A stretch of 45,326 bases of DNA, from assembly GCA_016199675.1 (NCBI GenBank), contig JACQGE010000011.1, positions 1 through 45,326 on the forward strand, given 5' to 3'. The position numbers and the translations under genes were made by a program. The stretch is from Acidobacteriota bacterium. GTDB lineage: Bacteria; Acidobacteriota; Terriglobia; 2-12-FULL-54-10. The notes under the pieces were generated by a model, which ran no database searches, was not told where the DNA came from, and worked only from the letters and a program-made list of their open reading frames with translations. The number at the start of each line of letters is the position of its first letter. The stretch's first letter is position 1. Positions 36,701 to 42,878 of this stretch are shown here, piece by piece.

Positions 36701-37056
36701 GTAATCCTTTCCGCTACCGCTCCCACTTGCAGCGCGAAATCCACCACGGCTTGTCGTCCCACCGTCAACTCAATTCCGCTGCGCACCACGCTTTGGAACC
36801 CAGCCGCTTCTACCATAACTTCATGCATGCCTAAACCCAATTGCTGCGCTGTGTAGCGCCCCTGAGCATTCGTATTCACGGTGCGGGTGATCCCTGTCTC
36901 TACGTTCCGCACGGTAATGGTTGCCCCCGGGATTACTGCCCCGGAACTGTCAGACACAGCGCCAGAGATTTGCCCGCCTGTGACCTGGGCCAGGGCAATT
37001 GTGCTCACAAACATCGCACACACTGCTGCTTGCATCAAAATCCACTTTCCTCTCAT
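33754..37056 (-). CDS. Receptor E: Oar-like TonB-dependent receptor
   Basis: A protein of 1,100 residues. The ATG at 37056 is preceded by AAGGAGGG and six bases; the open frame extends to 37284, but that part is leader. Signal peptide MRGKWILMQAAVCAMFVSTI, regulatory-like domain (GQISGAVSDSSGAVIPGATI), plug (LPLNGRSFTDLTAIQPGAV, YLLDGVEM), and barrel ending RLVQLALKFEF. It shares the paired-cysteine signature of receptors A and F: CPTGMQTC, NQCMCIDGE, GACTGC and CRSC. It is divergent from the module 3 cytochrome gene across a 301-bp region with a palindrome. It should sit in the outer membrane; the ligand is unknown. Confidence 0.92.
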   Translation of the reverse strand: MRGKWILMQAAVCAMFVSTIALAQVTGGQISGAVSDSSGAVIPGATITVRNVETGITRTVNTNAQGRYTAQQLGLGMHEVMVEAAGFQSVVRSGIELTVGRQAVVDFALQVGAVAERITVMGEAPLLETTNATVSNLVSEREMRELPLNGRSFTDLTAIQPGAVTDLGIPSGVFQGGGRVVLNGARATQSLYLLDGVEMVSPSNNVAPVSVMNQTLGVDTIREFTVLSNNYGSQYGRAIGGIMNAVTRSGTNELHGSAFEFLRNENLDAKNFFDIPDEPIPPYKRNQFGGTLGGPIKKDNTFFFASYEGLRQIRGTTDNGRVMSDEARNGQITGCPTGMQTCTKEQSVITRTVDVRPDIRPIIDLIPRGNGLYLNDGLQEFKESVRERGRENYYMFRVDQRLSDNDNIFGRFVMDRSSKEVPDAQFLDVSKNLHTWTNDWGSYSYLALEWTRIISPSVLNIARAGFTRNNNNQCMCIDGEENSRVNADDYPGLPPQLAVIPRVYWGGPWGVPGVSVPGGHNGRPGGTVLGADLDDPLMWVDNTFSYADSVRLTKGLHSFDIGVDVRRYQQNTIRSVRSHGQTSFAAPMANFLTVGACTGCNGYTLTTVAVTGPADVYRGWRQTYGAWYIQDDFQLLPNLSLNLGVRWERVTGPVEVNGKAAVVKDTLRDTGWTLVGKDPLFSSRDILGGLGPRFGLAYSPDAATTVRGGYGLFKEIPLEYLYQGAIYYPPWADRILLRNLKIWPDPIPKVNTSTGTPQPQNINTDLKYPYGMQWNFGIQRQLGASWVVSSTYIGTRGVSLVGVIDQIQPAVQLDAQGRMFTPRLQPSINPALDSTRTYANLGDSLYNALQLRLQKRFSHGLEFSVSHTWSKNVGTGVLGLNGAGSSSTFGSGFTSGNLWNYKEYDRSLLDQDVRNNFVFNYSYELPIGQGRFFGGNMGNTANLIFGGWQINGIVSARSGLPVTIGGAGYNINNFCRSCSLRPNLKPGGNNNPVTGDINHWFDETQFEQVPQGYFGNLGRNTMSGPGQTKVDFSIFKVFPVREGKNLQFRAEFFNLPNHPNFAGPGSTVFTNAGTVSPTVGIIDQTLGSPRLVQLALKFEF

Positions 37057-37101
37057 GGGAAACCCTCCTTTACAGGTTGCAATACCGCTGACCAATGGCA
37101 A

Positions 37102-37125
37102 GTCTTTAGCGAGATAGCTAAAGAC
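37102..37125 (-). promoter_or_regulatory. Leader hairpin upstream of receptor E
   Basis: GTCTTTAGC and GCTAAAGAC form a perfect 9-bp stem with a 6-nt loop, about 45 bases before the receptor start. Its distance from the ribosome site resembles that of the leader RNAs at 4802 and 8787, but the loop lacks the C-run. The leader has no other clear feature apart from the ribosome site. Confidence 0.4.
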
Positions 37126-37275
37126 CTCCCCGTCCGGCAACAAACCCTCGATCCATCCGTGAGACAATCGTGATCTGCGGACGCAGACGCGAAACGGCTG
37201 AAGTTCGACTTCGCAATGTTTACCCAGCGTCCGTCTCCACACCCCGTTGGAAGGGAGCCTACGCTCGCCAGTACT

Positions 37276-37305
37276 GGATGTCAAGGAAAAATTTCCTTGA
37301 CATCC
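37276..37305. promoter_or_regulatory. Perfect 30-bp palindrome overlapping the module 3 promoter
   Basis: GGATGTCAAGGAAA, two central bases AA, then TTTCCTTGACATCC form an exact palindrome. Its right arm contains the -35 box TTGACA of the cytochrome promoter, and by symmetry its left arm presents a TTGACA toward receptor E. This fits a dimeric regulator site controlling both divergent transcripts. Confidence 0.6.
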
Positions 37306-37324
37306 TCCACCTGATAGCTATACT
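37297..37324 (+). promoter_or_regulatory. Sigma70-type promoter of the module 3 cytochrome gene
   Basis: TTGACA (37297-37302), a 16-bp spacer and TATACT (37319-37324), about 33 bases before the start codon. The -35 is inside the palindrome, so a bound protein would block RNA polymerase. Confidence 0.65.
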
Positions 37325-37357
37325 ATTTTTAAACTCATCGGAGGCGGATTTTTCATA

Positions 37358-39721
37358 ATGTCAAAACTAATAATGGCGTGGATTGGAATCGGGTTGGCCA
37401 GCACAGCACATCTTCTTCAGGCAGCTAGCCAGGAAGTCCCTAACCCTGCACCCGGCCCTGCCGCGCAATATAGTACGGTTCTCAGCCGCTACTGCTTTAC
37501 CTGCCATAACGAAAGACTCAAAACAGCCGGCTTGATGCTGGACAAGATGGATATCGAGAATATTCCTGCAAGCGCGGAGGTATGGGAAAAGGTCATCCGC
37601 AAACTTCGCGTCCGGGGAATGCCTCCCGCCGGTATGCCGCGGCCGGACCTAGCCACCTATGATTCCTTTGCCACGTATTTGGAGACAGAACTTGACAACG
37701 CGGCCGCAGCAAAACCCAATCCCGGAAGAACGGCTGCCATACATCGGCTCAATCGCGCCGAATACACCAACGCGATCCGCGATTTGCTGGCATTGGAAAT
37801 ATACAACGAATCGCTTCTGCCTCCCGATGATTCGAACTATGGTTTTGACAACATCGGAGAGATTCTAACCGTATCCTCCGCGCTGCTGGAAAGGTTTATG
37901 TCAGCGGCAGAGATAATCGGTCGTCTGGCGATTGGGGATCCTACAATCCGTCCAGCACTCGCGACATACGAGATTCCCAGCAATTTCCAGCAACAGGACC
38001 GTGCCAGCGAAGATCTACCTTTCGGGTCGCGTGGCGGGCTTGCCGTTCGCCATTATTTTCCATTGGATGGCTCTTATCTCATTAAAATTGGTCTCAAGAA
38101 AGTCGATGATGGGTTATATGCGGGGCAAGTTGTCGGTTTCGAAGATCCCAAACAACTCGATCTACGTTTGGATGGCGAAAGAGTGCAAGTGTTCACTGTT
38201 GGTGGCAAGTCCGAAACAACCGATGCGGATTTGCAAATCCGCATTCCGTTAAAAGCGGGTTCCCATTTGGTTGGAGTCACTTTCCTGAAAGATTCCAAGA
38301 GGCTGGAAGGCCCAGCTCGTGAGGCAAGAGACCAGTCTGGTGTAAGTGAACTCACAATCGGCGGTCCCTATGACGGGAGGAGACCAATAAATACACCGAG
38401 CCGCAGCAAGATTTTTTTATGCAATCCAAAGAACAGCCAGGAGGAAGAACCCTGCGCCAAAAAGATACTTTCGACGTTGGCACGTCGCGCGTACCGCCGT
38501 CCGGTCAGCGATGCGGACATCCAACCTCTGCTCGATCTTTATAGGACTGGCTTGGCCAAGGGCGGTTTTGAATCGGGAATCAAATTGGCTTTGGAAGGAA
38601 TACTGGACAGTCCCTCCTTCCTCTTCCGAGTAGAACGCGATCCACAGAACGTGGCGCCTGATACCCCCTATCCCATCAGTGATCTCGAACTGGCTTCCCG
38701 ACTATCGTTTTTCCTTTGGAGCAGCATACCTGACGATGAACTGTTGACCCTAGCCGAACGCGGCGAACTCAAAAATCCTGCGGTGCTGGAGCAACAAGTG
38801 AAGCGCATGCTTGCCGACTCACGTTCGAAGGCTCTTGTTGACAATTTTGCGGGGCAGTGGCTAACCCTTCGCAGCCTGAGCTCGAAGTCTCCAGATCGGT
38901 CAGTGTTTCCCAATTTCGACGATAACCTTCGTGAAGCGCTCCTACAGGAGACAAAACTATTCTTCGATAGCATCGTGCGCGAGAATCGCAGCGTGGTGGA
39001 TTTGCTGAATGCAGATTATACGTTCCTCAACGAACGTCTGGCCCGCCATTATGGCATTCCGAATGTTTATGGCAGCCAGTTTCGGCGGGTAAAGGTGATC
39101 GATGAGAATCGGAGGGGGCTGCTCGGCAATGCCAGTGTTCTAATGGCGACCTCCTATAATACCAGGACCTCACCTGTTCTTCGCGGCAAATGGGTGTTGG
39201 AAAATATCCTGGGTACCCCGCCCCCGCCACCACCACCAGACGTTCCATCTCTAAAAGACGACAAGGACGCCAAGGCACTGACAATGCGTCAGCGGATGGA
39301 GCAGCATCGCGCAAATCCAGCGTGTGCAGCTTGCCACAAATTAATGGATCCCCTGGGCTTTGCGTTAGAAAACTTCGATGCCGTCGGCCAGTTCCGAACC
39401 ACAACCGGTGCGGATAGAACGCCGATAGATGTCTCAGGCGCGCTTCCCGATGGCACTCCTTTGCAGGGTGCGGCCGGGCTTCGGGAGAATCTGCTGAAAA
39501 ATCCTGAACAATTTGTGGATACCTTTGCAAAGAAACTACTGACTTATGCCCTAGGCCGAGGAGCCGCCTATTACGACGGTCCGGCTATCCGCAGAATTCT
39601 GCAGGAGTCTGCGCCTGACTACCGTTTTTCTTCCATAGTTTTGGGCATTATCAAGAGCGTGCCATTTCAGATGAGGGAATCACAATCACAAGTGCCAGCA
39701 GCCGTTGCGGGCGTTCGCTAA
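37358..39721 (+). CDS. Secreted multi-domain cytochrome-like protein, module 3
   Basis: A protein of 787 residues, with GGAGGCGG about ten bases before the ATG. Signal peptide, then heme motif CFTCH (46-50). The family domains follow in the usual order: DUF1587 (HRLNRAEYTNAIRDLL), a beta-rich segment (LPFGSRGGLAVRHYFPLDGS), DUF1595 (ARRAYRRPVSDAD) and DUF1592 (ELASRLSFFLWSSIPDDELL). A poly-Pro linker (GTPPPPPPPDVPSL) precedes DUF1588 with heme motif CAACH (656-660), and DUF1585 ends the protein. Only this copy is on the plus strand. It is followed by its DUF1552 partner after 51 bp. The runs of Pro probably need EF-P for translation. The electron-transfer role is inferred from the heme motifs. 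Confidence 0.92.
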   Translation: MSKLIMAWIGIGLASTAHLLQAASQEVPNPAPGPAAQYSTVLSRYCFTCHNERLKTAGLMLDKMDIENIPASAEVWEKVIRKLRVRGMPPAGMPRPDLATYDSFATYLETELDNAAAAKPNPGRTAAIHRLNRAEYTNAIRDLLALEIYNESLLPPDDSNYGFDNIGEILTVSSALLERFMSAAEIIGRLAIGDPTIRPALATYEIPSNFQQQDRASEDLPFGSRGGLAVRHYFPLDGSYLIKIGLKKVDDGLYAGQVVGFEDPKQLDLRLDGERVQVFTVGGKSETTDADLQIRIPLKAGSHLVGVTFLKDSKRLEGPAREARDQSGVSELTIGGPYDGRRPINTPSRSKIFLCNPKNSQEEEPCAKKILSTLARRAYRRPVSDADIQPLLDLYRTGLAKGGFESGIKLALEGILDSPSFLFRVERDPQNVAPDTPYPISDLELASRLSFFLWSSIPDDELLTLAERGELKNPAVLEQQVKRMLADSRSKALVDNFAGQWLTLRSLSSKSPDRSVFPNFDDNLREALLQETKLFFDSIVRENRSVVDLLNADYTFLNERLARHYGIPNVYGSQFRRVKVIDENRRGLLGNASVLMATSYNTRTSPVLRGKWVLENILGTPPPPPPPDVPSLKDDKDAKALTMRQRMEQHRANPACAACHKLMDPLGFALENFDAVGQFRTTTGADRTPIDVSGALPDGTPLQGAAGLRENLLKNPEQFVDTFAKKLLTYALGRGAAYYDGPAIRRILQESAPDYRFSSIVLGIIKSVPFQMRESQSQVPAAVAGVR

Positions 39722-39772
39722 TTGGTGACATGCAATAATTAGAAAGTATATAAGCGTAGGAGGCGTAACACC

Positions 39773-41116
39773 ATGATGATCTTCAAGAAGACTCTTCCCC
39801 GGCGCACGTTCTTGAAAGGCGTTGGCGCAACGCTGGCTTTGCCGCTGCTGGACGGAATGATCCCGGCATTCGCAAGTACGCCCACCGGCTCGAAAGCCGC
39901 AACGCGGCTAGCGTTTGTTTATATTCCGAATGGGGCCATCCAAGATAAATGGACGCCGGCGACCGTGGGAGCCGGCTTCAAGATGACTCCAATTTTAGAA
40001 CCGCTGGCTGCATTCCAGGATCAGCTCCTTGTACTGAGCGGACTCTCGTCGGTTCAGGCCATCGGCTTGGCGGGTGAGAGCGAGGGGCCGCATCCGCGTG
40101 CCTGCGTCACATACATGACGGGTGTTCATGCGGGGACAAGGAATATAAGAACTGGAGAGGCTCAGGTTAGCGCAGGAATTTCTGTGGACCAGGTAGCGGC
40201 CAAAGAACTTGGGAAGTACACTGAACTTGGATCACTCGAGATTGGAATAGAGTCCATTGGGATTGGCGCATGCGATGGAAGTTGTGCCTATACGGACACT
40301 ATTTGCTGGCGCGATGCAACCACACCTCTCCCGATGCAGAACCAGCCGCGCGCAATATTCGAGCGCCTGTTCGGCCCTAGCGACAGCACGGATCCGGTAG
40401 AGCGGCTTGCTCGAGTCCGGAAAAACCGCAGCATTTTGGACTTTGTGTCTGAGGAAGCCCGCCGGCTCATGATGGGCCTAGGTTCGGGCGACCGCCTCAA
40501 GGTGAACCAGTATCTCGAATCCGTTCGAGACGCTGAGCGACGTATTCAGAAGGCTGAGGAGCAGTCCTCTCGAGAATTGCCGACTGTGCAGCGGCCCGCC
40601 GGTATCCCGGATAAATTTACCGAACATATCAAACTGATGTTTGACCTGATGACCCTTGCCTTTCAAACAGACTTGACCCGCATCTCCAGCCTTCAGATCG
40701 GCCATGAAATGAGCAATGCGACCTATCCCGAGATTGGAATTACCGATCCACATCACCCGTTCACGCATCACCAGGGCGACCCCTACAAGATTGACAAAGC
40801 CATCCAGGTTAACATTCTACATACTACGATGTTTGCTTATTTCCTCGAGAAGATGCGATCGACACAGGATGGCGATGGAACCCTTTTAGACCATTCGTTG
40901 ATAGTTTACGGCGGCGGTCTCGGAGATGGCAATCTGCATATTCCCAAAAACCTGCCGATTTTGCTCGTAGGTGGAGGATCCGGTCAGGTTAAGGGGGGAC
41001 GCCACATCCAATATTCAAAAGACACGCCATTGGCCAATCTTCAGTTAGCCCTGCTGCATAAGGTAGGAGTCCAGGCTGATAGGTTCGGCGATAGCACTGG
41101 CGATCTGGAGCTGTAG
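39773..41116 (+). CDS. Tat-exported DUF1552 (HXXSHH family) protein, module 3
   Basis: A protein of 447 residues; GGAGG lies nine bases before the ATG. The twin-arginine signal is LPRRTFLKGVGATLALPLLD. The family motif reads HPFTHH, with Thr for Ser as in module 1, followed by QGDPYKIDK. CDGSC (near 163) is shared with the module 1 copy (CDGGC) and differs from the CERNWNC of module 2. The C-terminus has VYGGGLGDGNLHIPKNLPIL and FGDSTGDLEL. It is the last gene of the plus-strand operon and is followed by a strong bidirectional terminator. Function unknown. Confidence 0.92.
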   Translation: MMIFKKTLPRRTFLKGVGATLALPLLDGMIPAFASTPTGSKAATRLAFVYIPNGAIQDKWTPATVGAGFKMTPILEPLAAFQDQLLVLSGLSSVQAIGLAGESEGPHPRACVTYMTGVHAGTRNIRTGEAQVSAGISVDQVAAKELGKYTELGSLEIGIESIGIGACDGSCAYTDTICWRDATTPLPMQNQPRAIFERLFGPSDSTDPVERLARVRKNRSILDFVSEEARRLMMGLGSGDRLKVNQYLESVRDAERRIQKAEEQSSRELPTVQRPAGIPDKFTEHIKLMFDLMTLAFQTDLTRISSLQIGHEMSNATYPEIGITDPHHPFTHHQGDPYKIDKAIQVNILHTTMFAYFLEKMRSTQDGDGTLLDHSLIVYGGGLGDGNLHIPKNLPILLVGGGSGQVKGGRHIQYSKDTPLANLQLALLHKVGVQADRFGDSTGDLEL

Positions 41117-41144
41117 CCGGGTTTTCTGTTGCGCGAAGGATCAT

Positions 41145-41177
41145 AAAAAACCCTCCCCGGATAAGGGAGGGTTTTTT
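41145..41177. terminator. Bidirectional intrinsic terminator
   Basis: AAAAAACCCTCCC and GGGAGGGTTTTTT form a perfect 13-bp stem with a 7-nt loop, giving a GC stem and a T-run in both directions. It serves the convergent DUF1552 (plus) and ankyrin (minus) genes. Confidence 0.92.
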
Positions 41178-41200
41178 ATTTGAACGTGAAATCAGTTCTT

Positions 41201-42757
41201 TTATTTACCCGCTACTTGGTCATGGAGCTCTAAAACATCGAGCACCTTCACACCCGATTTCTCCAATGGAGTGGCGCCTAATTTGAGAAGCAACTCCGCT
41301 GTGTCATCACGATATTTACGGGGTCTCGCGTCGAGACTATCACCCAAGCCGGTCGTAATAACGTGGAAGGCGATACTCAAAGGCGTCTGCCCGAAATTGT
41401 CAAAGACCTCTGTTTTAGCGCCTTTGGATATCAAATACTCTACCATCTTGTTTCCGCCCACGTATGCTGCGCCGTGCAGGGGTGTAAAGCCATACTCGTT
41501 TGCCTCATTGACATCGCCGCCTAATTCTTCCACTGCCACCTTTAGTGCTTCGAGATGTCTGCTTTCCTCTTCCGGCGGGTACTCTGCCCAGTTACCCTGA
41601 ACCTTGCCCACACCCGCTGCTTCCATCAGAGGGGTGGTACCCCCCATATAATCGAGTCGGCGGCCGCTTCCCCCTTCCAGAAATACGTTCTCAGTGGTCG
41701 TGAGCTTTGGATCAGCTCCGCCAGCGGCCAGCAAGCGCATTGCGGGGGCATTACCCTGCTCCGCTGCCAGCCAAAGCGGCGTGGCGCCAATCGCTACTGT
41801 GCCACCCTTGGTGCCATCCCTTATAACTCGTGAAGGTGATTTCAAAAACGAGACTCCGATAATCGGGATTCTTTGATCCTTAGCAGCAGCTTTCTCAATC
41901 CGTGCGTTAGGATTCGCTCCGTGCGCTAAGAGCGCTTTCACGGATTCAGTCATGTTCCGGCGCTCCGCCGCATAGTGCAGAGCAGTATAGCCGTTAAAGT
42001 CTACGGCGTTCGGGTCCGCGCCATTTTCTAGGAAAAGAATAACGAGTTGCTGGTAACCGCTAGAAGCCGCCAGCAGTAAGGGACTGGCGTCCGGCGAGCC
42101 CTCGTTGATTTTCGCTCCCGCTGCCAGCAGGATCTTGGCAGAATCTGGATCGTTCTGCTGGACAGAAAACATTAACGGCGTGAAACCACCATTGGAACGA
42201 CCGTTGACTTCCGCTCCATGCTCGATCAGAACCTGAACTACATCAGGACGTTTTTCCGCCGCCGCACGCATTAGAGCTGTCTGCCCTGCTGGTTCTTTCG
42301 CATTTATGTCCGCTCCGTGGGCTAGCAAGGACTTGACCGCTTCCGCGCTTTTTCCAGCAGCAGCCATGAGCGCCGTTTCTCCGGAAAGCAGGGCTGTATT
42401 AGGATTCGCCCCTGCCTGCAATAACTTCTCAACCATAGCATCGTTGCCGTTAGAACTGGCCAGCCATAAAGCGGTAGCGCCATACTCGTTGGCCGCGTTC
42501 ACATTTGCGCCGGCATGAATCAAAAGTTCCGCCGTGTCCAGATCATTCCAATGAGCCGCCCAGTGCAGCGCTGTCGCACCATCCGTTTGGCGAGCATTCA
42601 CATCAGTCCCCTGGCGCTCCAACAAAGAACGCACCTGCGCCGTATCTCCTCGCCGTGCAGCATCCACCAGCGAAGCATCGTCGCTAGAGGCGGCAAGCCC
42701 CGCCACTGGCAATAGAAGTAACATGCACGTATTCAAGAGCTTTCGCTTCCTAGCCAT
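41201..42757 (-). CDS. Secreted ankyrin-repeat protein (module 3)
   Basis: A protein of 518 residues, with GAAGGAGGGATAGAA before the ATG at 42757. The signal peptide is MARKRKLLNTCMLLLLPVAG. About a dozen ankyrin repeats follow (DGATALHWAAHWNDLDTAEL, LIHAGANVNA). An insertion after the seventh or eighth repeat (KAAAKDQRIPIIGVSFLKSP) lies where the other copies also vary. The C-terminal repeat pattern DNFGQTPLSIAFHVITTGLG and the tail LLLKLGATPLEKSGVKVLD match the module 1 copy closely. It follows receptor F across a terminator, and is convergent with the cytochrome-DUF1552 operon. The partner is unknown. Confidence 0.9.
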   Translation of the reverse strand: MARKRKLLNTCMLLLLPVAGLAASSDDASLVDAARRGDTAQVRSLLERQGTDVNARQTDGATALHWAAHWNDLDTAELLIHAGANVNAANEYGATALWLASSNGNDAMVEKLLQAGANPNTALLSGETALMAAAGKSAEAVKSLLAHGADINAKEPAGQTALMRAAAEKRPDVVQVLIEHGAEVNGRSNGGFTPLMFSVQQNDPDSAKILLAAGAKINEGSPDASPLLLAASSGYQQLVILFLENGADPNAVDFNGYTALHYAAERRNMTESVKALLAHGANPNARIEKAAAKDQRIPIIGVSFLKSPSRVIRDGTKGGTVAIGATPLWLAAEQGNAPAMRLLAAGGADPKLTTTENVFLEGGSGRRLDYMGGTTPLMEAAGVGKVQGNWAEYPPEEESRHLEALKVAVEELGGDVNEANEYGFTPLHGAAYVGGNKMVEYLISKGAKTEVFDNFGQTPLSIAFHVITTGLGDSLDARPRKYRDDTAELLLKLGATPLEKSGVKVLDVLELHDQVAGK

Positions 42758-42820
42758 TTCTATCCCTCCTTCGCCCGTGTGCCCAAATATATCATTGTTG
42801 TCGGCAATTTACTAGATACA

Positions 42821-42854
42821 AAAAACCCTCCTCATACATTGCAGGAGGGTTTTT
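42821..42854 (-). terminator. Intrinsic terminator of receptor F
   Basis: AAAAACCCTCCT and AGGAGGGTTTTT form a 12-bp stem around a 10-nt loop. On the minus strand it follows the receptor F stop by 24 bases and ends in a T-run. The stem sequence is close to that of the terminator at 41145. Confidence 0.88.
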
Positions 42855-42878
42855 GTAGCAAATCGAAATTCTCCGCCG

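Noticed and set aside
37057-37284. N-terminal extension of receptor E
   Set aside because: The extension is leader sequence with a hairpin; the ATG at 37056 has a strong ribosome site and a signal peptide.
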